Position numbers and translations under genes: made by a program. This document shows, one piece after another, positions 47,958-57,602 of a DNA stretch of 64,000 nucleotides. Below the pieces are notes generated by a model, which was not told where the DNA came from, ran no database searches, and saw nothing but the letters and a program-made list of their open reading frames with translations. The stretch is from Bacillus spizizenii TU-B-10. Its GTDB lineage: Bacteria > Bacillota > Bacilli > Bacillales > Bacillaceae. The DNA lies in contig NC_016047.1 of the NCBI RefSeq assembly GCF_000227465.1, positions 2,212,857-2,276,856 on the forward strand, given 5' to 3'. Within the stretch, counting starts at the first letter, position 1. Every line of letters begins with the position of its first letter.

Positions 47958-48953
47958 ATGAATACCGCAACAATACCTAGCACATTTCAACATCTCATCG
48001 GAGAACATCAAACATTCCTGGAAGCGAAGCGAATCGCCAAGCAGTTCTCACTATCAGAGCTTCCTGTCCTGATAACAGGAAAAATCGGAACAGGAAAAGA
48101 TCATTTCGCACAAGCAATACACCAGGGATCTTCGAGATACAGCGAACCCTTTATTAGCGTCAATTGCAGCACCCATTCGGAAGAAAGCCTTATGCGTGAG
48201 CTTTTTGGCCCTAACGGAAACTCAGGTGTGTTTCAAAAAACGGCTCGAGGAACCCTTTTTCTTGATGAAGTATGGCGCATGCCTGCCTCTGTACAAGCTC
48301 ATCTGCTAAAAGTGCTAGATTCAGACACGGAGAAACCGCGAATCATCTGTGCTTCCGCAGATGGATGCGCGGAACATACATTCAGGCAAGACTTATTTTA
48401 CAGACTGAATATTTTAACGCTCACACTGCCCGAATTGTCTGAACGCAAAAGCGATATACCGCTTTTGACACAATATTTTCTCTCACATTCCGGTCAGCAA
48501 TTGTTAATTGATCCCTCAGTCTTTTCGATGCTTGAGCAACACACATTTGAAGGCAATGTCAGGGAGTTAAAAAACGCCGCAGATTATATGGCGGCAGTCG
48601 CAAACGGGGGAACGATTCATCCATATGACCTGCCTCCATATATTAGGGGCACAATAGACGAAAAAGCGTCGAAGAAAAAAGCGAAGCTGTTGACTTTAAT
48701 GGAAAAAGCCGAGTTTTTGTTTATTTTGGAAACAATAAAAGCGTTAAACGAAAAAGGAGAACCAGCCAGCAGACGGATCATCTCGGAACACAGCAAAAAC
48801 ACCCAAACCTCGTTATCCCCGCAGCAGGTCAGAAGCCGTCTCGATTATTTGGAGAAAAAAGATTATGTCACAAAAAGCCGCGGACGCGCCGGCACTAAAA
48901 TTACGTTAGAGGGTTTGAACTTTTTAGAAACACTGAAAAATCAAATGATCTAG
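47958..48953 (+). CDS. yplP: YplP, AAA+ regulator of the sigma-54-activator type lacking GAFTGA
   Basis: The ATG at 47958, 7 nt after AAAGGAG, gives 331 residues. The AAA+ core (about 8-230) has Walker A (GKIGTGKD), ELFG, GTLFLDEV (Walker B) and an FRQDLFYRL arginine-finger region. The GAFTGA loop expected between ELFG and GTLFLDE, which contacts sigma-54, is replaced by GPNGNSGVFQ. No N-terminal sensor is present. The C-terminus has a winged-helix-like segment (RSRLDYLEKKDYVTKSRG). YplP is linked to SigL and cold shock. Confidence 0.88.
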   Translation: MNTATIPSTFQHLIGEHQTFLEAKRIAKQFSLSELPVLITGKIGTGKDHFAQAIHQGSSRYSEPFISVNCSTHSEESLMRELFGPNGNSGVFQKTARGTLFLDEVWRMPASVQAHLLKVLDSDTEKPRIICASADGCAEHTFRQDLFYRLNILTLTLPELSERKSDIPLLTQYFLSHSGQQLLIDPSVFSMLEQHTFEGNVRELKNAADYMAAVANGGTIHPYDLPPYIRGTIDEKASKKKAKLLTLMEKAEFLFILETIKALNEKGEPASRRIISEHSKNTQTSLSPQQVRSRLDYLEKKDYVTKSRGRAGTKITLEGLNFLETLKNQMI

Positions 48954-48973
48954 CGATCGAAAGGAGAATGCAC

Positions 48974-49615
48974 TTGTTTACAATCAAAGAAGAGATTGCC
49001 AATGCGATAACACACGGCATCGGTGTGCTCTTATCCATACCAGCATTAGTGTTTTTGATCATATTTTCGGCTCATTACGGGTCTGCATGGGACATTGTCA
49101 GCTTTACAATATTCGGCGTCTCTATGCTGCTGTTATATTTGAGCTCCACACTGCTTCACAGTATCACACATAAAAAGACGAAGGATATTTTGGAGATTAT
49201 TGACCATAGCGCCATTTACGTACTCATCGCCGGAACCTATACGCCTTTTTTGCTGGGGCCGCTGAAAGGCACACTCGGCTACACCCTTTTGATTATCGTT
49301 TGGTCTCTTGCCCTAGGCGGAATCGTTTTTAAAATTTTCTTCGTGAAACGCTTTATCCTATTGTCGACCTTAGTGTATTTGATTATGGGATGGCTGATGA
49401 TTATCGCGGTTAAACCTTTATACGCTTCGCTGAGCGGAGCGGGATTCAGCCTTCTTTTTCTCGGCGGCATTTTATACTCTGTCGGAACCATCTTTTATAT
49501 TTGGAAAAAGATCCCCTTCCATCACGCCATTTGGCACAGCTTTGTATTAGGCGGAAGCGCTGCGATGTTTTTCTGTGTGCTGTTTTATTGTGTGAAGGTG
49601 CCGTTTATTTCGTAA
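48974..49615 (+). CDS. yplQ: YplQ, hemolysin III/PAQR-family membrane protein
   Basis: A TTG start at 48974, 7 nt after GGAG, gives 213 residues; the ATG two codons earlier abuts the site. Seven transmembrane segments are predicted, with the conserved N-terminal ITHGIG, SSTLLHS and the C-terminal HAIWHSFVLGGS histidine motif that binds zinc in adiponectin-receptor-like enzymes. Such proteins are probable membrane hydrolases; lysis activity is reported for relatives. Confidence 0.88.
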   Translation: MFTIKEEIANAITHGIGVLLSIPALVFLIIFSAHYGSAWDIVSFTIFGVSMLLLYLSSTLLHSITHKKTKDILEIIDHSAIYVLIAGTYTPFLLGPLKGTLGYTLLIIVWSLALGGIVFKIFFVKRFILLSTLVYLIMGWLMIIAVKPLYASLSGAGFSLLFLGGILYSVGTIFYIWKKIPFHHAIWHSFVLGGSAAMFFCVLFYCVKVPFIS

Positions 49616-49619
49616 CAGA

Positions 49620-49650
49620 AAAGCGCAGTCTTAAAGACTGCGCTTTTTTC
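49620..49650. terminator. Bidirectional terminator between yplQ and ypkP
   Basis: Stem AAAAGCGCAGTCTT with AAGACTGCGCTTTT, directly between the convergent genes. Confidence 0.9.
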
Positions 49651-50269
49651 ATGCACGTAATTGTTTTTCATTTGCAGGTATATAAGCTTTTGAAAAGGAC
49701 AATTCAATGTCTGCTGGTTTTAAACGTTTAAAAAACGATCCCTTTTGCAGGTCATCTGTTCCTTTCGTTTCCACCATCACCAACGGAAGATGATAGCGGA
49801 TTGCAAGCTCTACAGGATCTATAGGACCATCTAATGAAAGAATCAGGCTTTGTCCTTTTTCCAGCTGTTTCGTCACATCTTCATATACCTTTTCTGAATC
49901 ACCGTCTGAAATCACATCCATCCGATCTAGCCATTGCCCGATAAAAGGCAAGCGAAATACTTTTGGATTGGCAATAAAACCGGCCGGTTCTTCAATATAT
50001 CCAGCAATTAAGGCCAGTTCAGCCAAACGCAAACGAGGATGCACATACAAAACAGGACCGCGCGGTATTGGCTCAGGCTGATGGATCGTCACAACTGAAC
50101 CGGTGATGCCGATACAGCCTTCCAAAAACGCCTTTGGCTGCTCGTAGACAAGAGTCATCTGTTTTTTGTATGACAGACGGGGATCAAGCATCCTTTGATT
50201 AAATAATTGTTTCATATTTTTTAACAGCATATACACAATATAAACCACTAGCAAGCTGTAGCGAACCAA
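49649..50269 (-). CDS. ypkP: YpkP, acyltransferase-like membrane protein
   Basis: This 206-residue protein has an N-terminal hydrophobic segment and a PlsC/LPLAT-like body. It contains [10 protein letters not shown] where acyltransferases usually have the catalytic HX4D, and the Asp is not at the expected place, so activity is uncertain. It begins directly after the dfrA stop and is the last gene of the ypjP-ypjQ-thyB-dfrA-ypkP run. Confidence 0.75.
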   Translation of the reverse strand: MVRYSLLVVYIVYMLLKNMKQLFNQRMLDPRLSYKKQMTLVYEQPKAFLEGCIGITGSVVTIHQPEPIPRGPVLYVHPRLRLAELALIAGYIEEPAGFIANPKVFRLPFIGQWLDRMDVISDGDSEKVYEDVTKQLEKGQSLILSLDGPIDPVELAIRYHLPLVMVETKGTDDLQKGSFFKRLKPADIELSFSKAYIPANEKQLRA

Positions 50270-50776
50270 TTAAAATCCTCCCACTTCAGAAGAATTCTTT
50301 TTTTCAAACACCAGAAATTCATAATCGTACGGGTTTTTTTCGTCCTTGATCCCCCGTTCAGAAGAAACCAGCTTCCAATTGGTTTCATCAAATTCGGGGA
50401 AGTGGCGGTCACCCTCAAACTCGTGATGAATTTTCGTCATATACAGTCTGTCCGCATAAGGGAACAGTGCTGTATAGAGCTGAGCCCCTCCGATCACAAA
50501 GCATTCCTCAGAGCCTGAACAAATGTCCAAAACATCCTTTAACGAACTGACAACCGTGCATCCCGGAAATTCTGAAGCCGGCGCTGATGTGACGACAATA
50601 TTTTTCCGGTTTGGAAGCGGACGTCCAATCGATTCATATGTTTTCCGGCCCATAATGATTGAATGGCCCGATGTTACTTTTTTAAAGTACGCAAGATCAT
50701 TGGGCAAATGCCACGGCAAATCATTGTCTTTGCCGATCAGCCTGTTGGCATCCATCGCAAAAATGAACGAAATCAT
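50270..50776 (-). CDS. dfrA: DfrA, dihydrofolate reductase
   Basis: This 168-residue enzyme reduces dihydrofolate to tetrahydrofolate with NADPH. The [16 protein letters not shown] active-site region holds the catalytic Asp, and GRKTYES and VIGGAQLY bind the cofactor. Its ATG overlaps the thyB stop by four bases. This pairing with thymidylate synthase is functionally sensible, as thymidylate synthesis produces dihydrofolate. Confidence 0.96.
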   Translation of the reverse strand: MISFIFAMDANRLIGKDNDLPWHLPNDLAYFKKVTSGHSIIMGRKTYESIGRPLPNRKNIVVTSAPASEFPGCTVVSSLKDVLDICSGSEECFVIGGAQLYTALFPYADRLYMTKIHHEFEGDRHFPEFDETNWKLVSSERGIKDEKNPYDYEFLVFEKKNSSEVGGF

Positions 50777-51567
50777 ACGCTGACCGCTCCTTTAATATGA
50801 GGATGCGGATCATAATCCTCGATGATAAAATCCTCAAATGCAAAGTTGAAAATAGAATCAATCTCTCTGGCGAAACGAAGCTTCGGCAGCGGGCGAACGT
50901 CTCTTGTCAGCTGCAAATTGACCTGTTCAATATGATTTTGATAAATATGAGCATCGCCAAATGTATGAATAAACTCGCCCGGTTCAAGCCCAGTCACATG
51001 AGCAATCATCATGGTTAACAGGGCATAAGAAGCAATATTAAACGGCACACCGAGGAAAACATCAGCAGAGCGTTGATACAGCTGACAGGACAGCTTGCCG
51101 TCAGACACGTAGAATTGGAACAGGCAATGGCACGGCGGCAACGCCATTTTATCAATTTCACCAACATTCCATGCGCTCACGATTAAGCGTCTGGAGTTCG
51201 GATTTGTCTTAATATCTTCAATAAGTCGCGAAATTTGATCAACGGTTTCCCCGTCAGCTCCCCGCCAAGAACGCCATTGTGAACCGTATACAGGTCCGAG
51301 TTCCCCGTTTTCATCAGCCCACTCATTCCAGATCCGCACTCCGTTTTCCTGCAGATAGCGTACATTGGTATCCCCTTTTAAAAACCACAGCAGCTCATGC
51401 GCAATTGATGTAAAGTGGAGTTTTTTTGTGGTCAGCATTGGAAAGCCTTCCTGTAAATTAAATCTCATTTGATACCCGAAGGTGCTGATTGTTCCGGTCC
51501 CTGTCCGGTCTCCTTTTTTTTTGCCATGCTCTAATACATGTCTGCATAAATCCTTATACTGTTTCAT
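50773..51567 (-). CDS. thyB: ThyB, thymidylate synthase B
   Basis: This 264-residue enzyme makes dTMP from dUMP and methylene-tetrahydrofolate. The catalytic Cys is in [10 protein letters not shown], and [12 protein letters not shown] and HIYQNH are the standard folate and dUMP segments. The ATG at 51567, 7 nt after AAAGGATG, gives the known length. B. subtilis also has the unrelated-location ThyA. Confidence 0.96.
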   Translation of the reverse strand: MKQYKDLCRHVLEHGKKKGDRTGTGTISTFGYQMRFNLQEGFPMLTTKKLHFTSIAHELLWFLKGDTNVRYLQENGVRIWNEWADENGELGPVYGSQWRSWRGADGETVDQISRLIEDIKTNPNSRRLIVSAWNVGEIDKMALPPCHCLFQFYVSDGKLSCQLYQRSADVFLGVPFNIASYALLTMMIAHVTGLEPGEFIHTFGDAHIYQNHIEQVNLQLTRDVRPLPKLRFAREIDSIFNFAFEDFIIEDYDPHPHIKGAVSV

Positions 51568-51611
51568 TTTTTTCATCCTTTAAAAGTAGTCTTCTAGTAG
51601 TGTAACACAAT

Positions 51612-51646
51612 AAAAAATCATTTCTGAACCCAGAAATGATTTTTTT
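51612..51646 (-). terminator. Terminator between ypjQ and thyB
   Basis: Stem AAAAAATCATTTCTG with CAGAAATGATTTTTT, strong and symmetrical, just after the ypjQ stop. Confidence 0.85.
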
Positions 51647-51650
51647 ATAG

Positions 51651-52184
51651 TCAGCTGATGACAGGTTTTTCATCCTGTTCTTTTTCTTCATCTTGAAGAT
51701 CCTGATGCGTATGAGCAATTCTGCTCGCCGCTGCTGCCGCAAGGGCTGCCACAATATCATCCAAAAAGGTATGAATACCGTCTGGACTTTCATCAAGTTC
51801 CTTAATGATTCCAATCTTCTCTTTATCCAAATAACCGAAGTTGGTCAAGCCGATCGATCCGTACACATTAACGATTGAAAGAGGGATAATTTCATCTATG
51901 CCGTAAAGCGGTTCATCCGTTTCAACAAGGTGCTGCAGCGGTTCCGGAAGAAGTTTCTGCTCAGCGAGCTGATCAAGCGCAAGACCTGTTAAAACAGCAT
52001 GAATAATTTCACGTTTGTTCAGCACTTTATTTACATTCTCCATGCACACACTGAGCGGCAGATTTGGATTGTATTTTTCCTGAAGTTTTTGAACAATCCG
52101 CGCAATATCTTCTATCATAACGCCCCGTTTATTTAGCATATCTTTTGTTATATCGACCATTTCATTCATTGTGTACTTTTTCAT
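51651..52184 (-). CDS. ypjQ: YpjQ, phosphatidylglycerophosphatase A-like protein
   Basis: This protein of 177 residues is in the PgpA family (YpjQ-like branch), with a helical N-terminus and a VLTGLALDQLAEQ... body. The LDDIVAALAAAAASRI helix near the end is characteristic. The branch lacks the long membrane segments of E. coli PgpA. The start is uncertain: the ATG at 52196 abuts AAAGGAG, while 52184 is 12 nt downstream of it. Confidence 0.75.
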   Translation of the reverse strand: MKKYTMNEMVDITKDMLNKRGVMIEDIARIVQKLQEKYNPNLPLSVCMENVNKVLNKREIIHAVLTGLALDQLAEQKLLPEPLQHLVETDEPLYGIDEIIPLSIVNVYGSIGLTNFGYLDKEKIGIIKELDESPDGIHTFLDDIVAALAAAAASRIAHTHQDLQDEEKEQDEKPVIS

Positions 52185-52201
52185 GTCTAATGGCATCTCC
52201 T

Positions 52202-52816
52202 TTACGCACTCATCCAGTTGGGAGGCGTGTTGCGGTCCCAGTAAATGCTCCCAAGCTCATGATGTGATTGAAATCCATCTTCTGCTGTATGATAGTGAAA
52301 ATTAAACCAGTAGCCGTCGTGAGGCGGGTGGTCTCTTCGCACATGAAATCTGAGGAGATCTTCTCCAGTCGTCCGATTGTAAACGTTGAAAATTTTTTCC
52401 GTTTTGCCCGCTGAAGGCATGCTTGAAATCACAACATCCTGATACGCCTCATCATCTTGCAATGTTGCTAAATAATCACTAATCACGTTTTCAATTTGCG
52501 GCAGGATCTCTTTCCGATAGTCATCCTCAATGACCGGAGCGATTTTGCTGCCGAATTTCAAAAAGGACTGATCCTCAGCACTGTCAAAGAGCTGTTCCTT
52601 GTAGGATTGAAAAAGCAGTTCAGGGTCTTGCCTGTCTTCCGACTCATCATCATCGTACAGATCATGCTCATCATAAAAAGCGGTGTAATCATTCTGCTCA
52701 AGACTGCTCGGCTGTCCGGAGGGCTTGTCCGCCATAAGAGCAGCCGGAGGAGATACGAGCCCGAATGTTACGATGGTAAATAAAACTACAAGAGTCTTTC
52801 TCATCCACAATTTCAT
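52202..52816 (-). CDS. ypjP: YpjP, secreted conserved protein
   Basis: This 204-residue protein has a signal peptide (about 1-28, PPAALMA) and a long acidic segment rich in Asp/Glu (DDDESEDRQDPE). A C-terminal conserved domain with WFNFHYH and TPPNWMSA follows. It should be exported. The function is unknown. The ribosome site is weak. Confidence 0.78.
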   Translation of the reverse strand: MKLWMRKTLVVLFTIVTFGLVSPPAALMADKPSGQPSSLEQNDYTAFYDEHDLYDDDESEDRQDPELLFQSYKEQLFDSAEDQSFLKFGSKIAPVIEDDYRKEILPQIENVISDYLATLQDDEAYQDVVISSMPSAGKTEKIFNVYNRTTGEDLLRFHVRRDHPPHDGYWFNFHYHTAEDGFQSHHELGSIYWDRNTPPNWMSA

Positions 52817-52980
52817 GACTGCTTATTCCTCTCTATTTTATTGTCATGTTTCTCTTATTTTAGCACACCCGAAACATGCAAGTCATGTATGATATGAAAC
52901 TGATATGCAAATTAGGAGATTTGTTGCTTTGCGGTTTGTGTAAAAACGCTTACAATATTATGTGAAAGGAGGCTTTCCGC

Positions 52981-53055
52981 ATGATTGACGCCCTGTTTGC
53001 CACAGTTTCACTCTTAACATTGTTATACTTTGTCGTCATGGAAGTCACCGATTAA
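52981..53055 (+). CDS. Very small membrane peptide, 24 residues, unnamed
   Basis: The ORF (MIDALFATVSLLTLL... ending EVTD) has GAAAGGAGG nine bases before the ATG. Almost the whole product is one transmembrane helix. A possible weak promoter (TTGCGG, 16 bp, TACAAT at 52951-52956) lies upstream, and a terminator follows at once. I do not recognise it. A small regulatory membrane peptide or type I toxin-like peptide are both possible. Confidence 0.5.
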   Translation: MIDALFATVSLLTLLYFVVMEVTD

Positions 53056-53059
53056 CAGA

Positions 53060-53087
53060 AAGCCCGTGATATCAATCACGGGCTTGT
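53060..53087. terminator. Terminator overlapping the ypiP end
   Basis: Stem AAGCCCGTGAT/ATCACGGGCTT with a short loop; it spans the ypiP stop and would end both ypiP and the 24-residue gene. Confidence 0.8.
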
Positions 53088-53861
53088 TTTGCTTGCGACT
53101 TGAATAACGCCATAATGGAACAATGCTGTTTTTCTTTTCATGACGTTAAAACCAAACTGTTCAAATCGCGGGCTTTTCCAGTGGTCTTTTAGCACAACGC
53201 TTTTTCTGGCAGCGCGCATCGCTTCTTTGATACACCCTTCGTGCAAAACTGAATCCTCTGCCAAATCCCGTAAAGGCGCGATGCCGTCAGACGTCTCTAC
53301 AGGCTCATGAAACATTGGATCGAAATAAACCACATCAACAGAGTTGTCAGGAAGCTGCTTGATGTATTCAAAGCAATCCCCATTCTTCACTTGGATTCTT
53401 CTCATTGCAGCTTGAAGCTCTTCTATGCCCGTTTCCCATGAATGCAGTCCCGTCCTCACGAGAACGGACACAAGATGGTTTTTTTCAATCCCAATCACAG
53501 AACCCGTTTCGCCTACTGCCATACTTGCGATAATGGCATCCGAACCCAGCCCGAGTGTGCAATCTAAAAACGTGTCCCCTTCCGATAAACCAGCTGCCCG
53601 AAGCATCGGCTCCTGCTCCCCCCGTATGAAGCGTTTAGCTCTGAACATCGCTGTATTCGGGTGAAAAAAGAATTTGGCACCTTGTTTCGTATAAAGTTCA
53701 AACCGCTCTTTGCCGACCACAAGCACATCACGTTCAGCTGACTTCAGCAGGTTTTCAACCGTTTGTTTATTTCGGCCGCAGTATGGCATATCCAGCTCTA
53801 AGGAAAGCTGCGTTGCGGTTTTTATGGTGTGTTCAGACGGTCTATAGCTTGTTGTTATCAT
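53076..53861 (-). CDS. ypiP: YpiP, class I SAM methyltransferase-like protein
   Basis: This 261-residue protein has motif I (LDCTLGLGSDAIIAS), IGIEKN and motif IV (YFDPMF), typical of class I methyltransferases. It resembles the RsmJ-type branch that modifies 16S rRNA G1516, but the match is by motif only. The N-terminal 70 residues form an extra domain. The target is not proven. Confidence 0.85.
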   Translation of the reverse strand: MITTSYRPSEHTIKTATQLSLELDMPYCGRNKQTVENLLKSAERDVLVVGKERFELYTKQGAKFFFHPNTAMFRAKRFIRGEQEPMLRAAGLSEGDTFLDCTLGLGSDAIIASMAVGETGSVIGIEKNHLVSVLVRTGLHSWETGIEELQAAMRRIQVKNGDCFEYIKQLPDNSVDVVYFDPMFHEPVETSDGIAPLRDLAEDSVLHEGCIKEAMRAARKSVVLKDHWKSPRFEQFGFNVMKRKTALFHYGVIQVASKTSP

Positions 53862-53881
53862 CTTCAGTACTCCTAAAAAGA

Positions 53882-53904
53882 AAATGCCCGGAAAACGGGC
53901 ATTT
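53882..53904 (-). terminator. Terminator downstream of brxA
   Basis: Stem AATGCCCG/CGGGCATT directly after the brxA stop, with a T-rich continuation on the minus strand. Confidence 0.7.
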
Positions 53905-54337
53905 AGCAGTGTGCATCAAAGGCAGCGGTCAAATTTTTCATAATCTCTTCCATATCGTGTCCTTCAATTTCATGACGTGGAATAAAATGTACGACTTCTT
54001 TGCCTTTCAAAAGAGCCATTGACGGTGAAGAAGGCTCCTGGCCAGTAAAATACTCACGCATTTTTGCAGTAGCTTCTTTATCTTGACCCGCAAATACAGT
54101 CACCGTATTGTCAGGTGTTTTGTCATGCTGGAGGACTGCCTGTGTTGCTGCAGGACGCGCGAGGCCTGCCGCACAGCCGCACACAGAGTTAACGACTACA
54201 AGTGTTGTGCCCTCTGCCTTTTCCATAAAGTTTTCTACTTCTTCCGCTGTTGTTAATTCATCAAAACCTGCACCAGTCAGCTCGCGGCGCATCGGTACGA
54301 CAAGCTGGCGCATGTATTCTTCATAAGCCATTGACAT
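53903..54337 (-). CDS. brxA: BrxA (YphP), bacilliredoxin
   Basis: This 144-residue thioredoxin-fold protein carries the CGC motif (VNSVCGCAAG) of bacilliredoxins. It removes bacillithiol from S-bacillithiolated proteins such as OhrR and MetE. The start is an ATG that follows GGGGG by about 10 nt. It links functionally to BshB2 encoded earlier in the window. Confidence 0.94.
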   Translation of the reverse strand: MSMAYEEYMRQLVVPMRRELTGAGFDELTTAEEVENFMEKAEGTTLVVVNSVCGCAAGLARPAATQAVLQHDKTPDNTVTVFAGQDKEATAKMREYFTGQEPSSPSMALLKGKEVVHFIPRHEIEGHDMEEIMKNLTAAFDAHC

Positions 54338-54442
54338 AAAAAAAGCCCCCTCTATTATCCTTCATCTGAAGTAAGGATACTATAGAGAGGGCCGGATTTC
54401 AAATGTTCACGCCTTAAAATAGAAGAAAGAGTTCCCCGCTGT

Positions 54443-56119
54443 CTAGATTTTCATGATACCGCCGGTGTTGGCGCTTGTCACAAGTTTAGAATAACGTGCC
54501 AAGTAGCCGGTTTTCACTTTCGGTTCAAACCCTTTCCAGTTGGCTTTCCGTTTTTCCCATTCTTCCTCTGGCACTTGTACATCCAAGATACGTTTTTCAA
54601 TATCAACGATGATATGGTCTCCGTTTTCAACAAAGGCAAGCGGTCCTCCCTCTGCGGCCTCTGGTGATACGTGACCGATTGAGAGTCCTCGGGAGGCTCC
54701 GGAAAAACGTCCGTCTGTAATCAATGCCACTTTCGGTCCGAGTCCCATTCCAACGATTTGAGATGTAGGCGCAAGCATTTCCGGCATGCCAGGTCCGCCT
54801 TTTGGCCCTTCGTATCGGATGATGACAACGTCGCCTTCTTTTACTTTCCGGTTGATAATGCCGTCAAGCGCCTCATCCTGAGAATCAAATACGACAGCCG
54901 GCCCTTCGTGTCTCGTGATACCGTTTTGTACGCCGCCTGTTTTAATGATAGCGCCGTCTGGAGCCAGATTACCGAATAAAACAGCAAGGCCGCCCTTTTC
55001 AGTGAATGGTTGATCCAGCGGATGGATGATGTCATAATCCTTTACTTCATGTCCAGCAATGGTTTCTCCAAGTGTTTTTCCTGTAACAGTCAGCGCGTCC
55101 AAATGAAGCGCGCCTTCTTTCTTGGAAAGCTCATTCAGCGCTGCTGACACACCGCCCGCTTCATGAAGATCTTCAATAAACACATCAGATGCAGGAGCCA
55201 GCTTGGCCAAGTGCGGCACGCGCTCAGCGACTTCGTTAATGCGTTCTAAAGAGTATTCAACGCCGGCTTCGTTTGCAAGGGCAAGCGTATGAAGAACGGT
55301 ATTTGTTGAACCGCCAAGCGCCATATCGAGTGCAAACGCGTTATCAATCGCTTTTACAGTGACGATATCACGCGGTTTGATATCTTTGCGAATGGTTTCC
55401 ATTAATTGCGCAGCCGACTTTCTGACAAACTCTTTGCGTTCCGGTGATGTCGCGAGAATGGTCCCGTTACCCGGCAAAGCAAGTCCAAGTGCTTCGGACA
55501 GGCAGTTCATTGAGTTCGCCGTAAACATCCCAGAGCAAGACCCACATGTTGGACATCCGAACTGCTCTAATTCTTGAAGTTCGTTTTCATTGATTTTTCC
55601 GGCTTGGTAAGCGCCTACCCCTTCGAATACTGAGGAAAGGGAGATTTTCCGTCCGTCACTTGTTCTTCCTGCCGCCATCGGCCCTCCGCTGACAAAAATC
55701 GTCGGAATGTTGATGCGCATTGCCGCCATGAGCATTCCCGGCGTGATTTTGTCGCAGTTCGGAATACAGACCATTCCGTCAAACCAGTGTGCGGATACAA
55801 CCGTTTCCACAGAGTCAGCGATGATTTCACGGCTCGGCAGCGAATATCTCATACCGATATGCCCCATCGCGATGCCGTCATCTACTCCGATGGTATTAAA
55901 TTCAAACGGTACGCCCCCAGCTTCTCTGATTGCTTCTTTTACGATTTTTCCAAACTCCTGCAAGTGAACATGACCAGGAACGATATCAATGTATGAATTA
56001 CAAACCGCAATAAACGGCTTGCCAAAATCCTCTTCTTTTACGCCTGCTGCACGAAGCAAACTGCGGTGCGGAGCTCTATCGATTCCTTGTGTGATCATGT
56101 TACTGCGTAATTCTGCCAT
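54443..56119 (-). CDS. ilvD: IlvD, dihydroxy-acid dehydratase
   Basis: This 558-residue Fe-S enzyme makes the 2-oxo acids for valine and isoleucine. Cluster cysteines are visible in PNCDK and CPTCGSC. The ATG at 56119 follows GGGGGATC and gives the known length; the frame is open to 56143. A CodY-like sequence lies about 50 bp upstream, and ilvD is a known CodY target. Confidence 0.96.
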   Translation of the reverse strand: MAELRSNMITQGIDRAPHRSLLRAAGVKEEDFGKPFIAVCNSYIDIVPGHVHLQEFGKIVKEAIREAGGVPFEFNTIGVDDGIAMGHIGMRYSLPSREIIADSVETVVSAHWFDGMVCIPNCDKITPGMLMAAMRINIPTIFVSGGPMAAGRTSDGRKISLSSVFEGVGAYQAGKINENELQELEQFGCPTCGSCSGMFTANSMNCLSEALGLALPGNGTILATSPERKEFVRKSAAQLMETIRKDIKPRDIVTVKAIDNAFALDMALGGSTNTVLHTLALANEAGVEYSLERINEVAERVPHLAKLAPASDVFIEDLHEAGGVSAALNELSKKEGALHLDALTVTGKTLGETIAGHEVKDYDIIHPLDQPFTEKGGLAVLFGNLAPDGAIIKTGGVQNGITRHEGPAVVFDSQDEALDGIINRKVKEGDVVIIRYEGPKGGPGMPEMLAPTSQIVGMGLGPKVALITDGRFSGASRGLSIGHVSPEAAEGGPLAFVENGDHIIVDIEKRILDVQVPEEEWEKRKANWKGFEPKVKTGYLARYSKLVTSANTGGIMKI

Positions 56120-56168
56120 GGTGATCCCCCTAAATTCTTTCAATTGTTAGATTGGATTTTATTTTAAC

Positions 56169-56183
56169 AATTTTCAGTTTATT
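56169..56183. promoter_or_regulatory. CodY-like box upstream of ilvD
   Basis: AATTTTCAGTTTATT matches AATTTTCNGAAAATT with three mismatches and lies about 50 bp before the ilvD ATG. Moderate match only. Confidence 0.4.
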
Positions 56184-56378
56184 TTTGGGCTGTTTTTGCA
56201 AAAAGATAAAATACAGGCCGCCCTCGCCTTGATTATTTCCTTCATGTTTTTATATTTATATAGCTTTCTATCGATGTGAACCCTCCAACTATTAATATTG
56301 TTACTTACTATAAATAGTTTTCGGGTATTTTTCAACAATATTCGAAATAATTTTTATAAAAAGTGAATTCATATAAAA

Positions 56379-56402
56379 AAGGTGCATGATCTGCACCCTT
56401 TT
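56379..56402 (-). terminator. Terminator downstream of ypgR
   Basis: Stem GGGTGCA/TGCACCT followed by TTTTTT on the minus strand. The rest of the gap up to ilvD (about 56120-56378) is AT-rich and shows no ORF. Confidence 0.78.
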
Positions 56403-56409
56403 CTTTCTT

Positions 56410-57543
56410 TTATTCACCTTTATTTCTACTCTCTGTCATTTGTTTCCAAACAGAACCTTTTGCTTCTTCTCCATGCTCAATACGCTCAAGCGCCATTTTC
56501 ACTTGAAGGCTGACCTCAAATTCGGGATCATCTTCGGCAGCGCGCAAAGCTTCAATTGCACTTTCATCGCCTACTTCGTACAGGAACATAGCCGCACGCC
56601 AGCGGACAAGCTTGCTGGAGTCGCTTAACGACTTGATCATAGCAGGAATAGCTTGAGGGTCGCCGATATCAGATAGGCAGTCTCCGGCCGTTCTTCTGAC
56701 TGAGACAGCTTTGTCCTCAAGTGCTTTATACAATAGAGGAAGAACATCAGGTGTTTCAATCATTCCTAAGTACACAACAGCCTGTCTTCTGATGGACACC
56801 TTGGGATCATCCAATGCCTTTTGTAAAACCGGGATATCCTCCTCTTTCGGGTCCATCTGTTCCAGATGTGCATAACGCTTTTTCCAGTCCTCATCATCCA
56901 GCATGTCGAGCGTTACTTTATACGCTTTGCGCTGTACTGCTTGTTTTGCTTCGCCCTTTCCTTGAGCGGCTGCTTCTGTCAGCCGTTTCAGCCGATCATC
57001 ACTGTATGCGGCCTGAAGCTCTTCTGTCACGTCATGACCGATTTCATTAAAGTCGCCGAATCTAACGCCTTGTTCTTTCCAGGCCCGCTCAAACACAACA
57101 TTTGAGGCTTCAGATCTGAGTTTTAAGATCGCCTGCTGAAAGCGTTCAGGTAAGCCGAAGCGCTCTTCCCGCTCCCCATCCGTCAATTTGACCTGCATAG
57201 GAATGCCGCTGAACATCTGTACAAAAACTTTCACCTCTCCAAAAGACTCTTGATCAGAGCGGTTTTCTTCTGCGCTTTCAGCACTTTCCATCCCAAATGC
57301 AGTGCGGACTTGCGGTAAAATGTCTTTCCAGTCGTATCTTGCATTTCGTTCAACAGCAAGAAAATCAGCGACGTGATAAACCCCTTTAATCCCTTCTATT
57401 TTAAGGATTTCCGCTATAACAGGCGGTGCGCCTTCTGCTTGATCCGGTTTATAGTTATTGCTTTTGCCCGCCGGAAGCTCTTCCGTTAAGATAACCTTCA
57501 TTGTATTCGGGCTTGGCGTAGGTTCAATTGATTTTATCTTCAT
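56410..57543 (-). CDS. ypgR: YpgR, Nfu_N-like and HEAT-repeat protein
   Basis: This 377-residue protein has an N-terminal Nfu_N-like domain (about 1-90, with FLAVERNARYDWKDILPQV), a middle scaffold segment, and five to six HEAT/PBS-lyase-like repeats (about 225-360, each near PDVLPLLYKALEDKAVSVR). It lacks the CxxC of Fe-S scaffold proteins, so a simple Nfu function is unlikely. The repeats suggest protein-protein contact; the role is unknown. Confidence 0.83.
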   Translation of the reverse strand: MKIKSIEPTPSPNTMKVILTEELPAGKSNNYKPDQAEGAPPVIAEILKIEGIKGVYHVADFLAVERNARYDWKDILPQVRTAFGMESAESAEENRSDQESFGEVKVFVQMFSGIPMQVKLTDGEREERFGLPERFQQAILKLRSEASNVVFERAWKEQGVRFGDFNEIGHDVTEELQAAYSDDRLKRLTEAAAQGKGEAKQAVQRKAYKVTLDMLDDEDWKKRYAHLEQMDPKEEDIPVLQKALDDPKVSIRRQAVVYLGMIETPDVLPLLYKALEDKAVSVRRTAGDCLSDIGDPQAIPAMIKSLSDSSKLVRWRAAMFLYEVGDESAIEALRAAEDDPEFEVSLQVKMALERIEHGEEAKGSVWKQMTESRNKGE

Positions 57544-57602
57544 GATCGTCCTCCTATAGCATATCTGTGACTTATTCTATCATAGTCGCCCTAAGCCTTC
57601 TA

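Noticed and set aside
56120..56378. T-box or other leader RNA upstream of ilvD
   Set aside because: No specifier stem, T-box sequence or leader terminator was seen; a CodY-like site explains control better.
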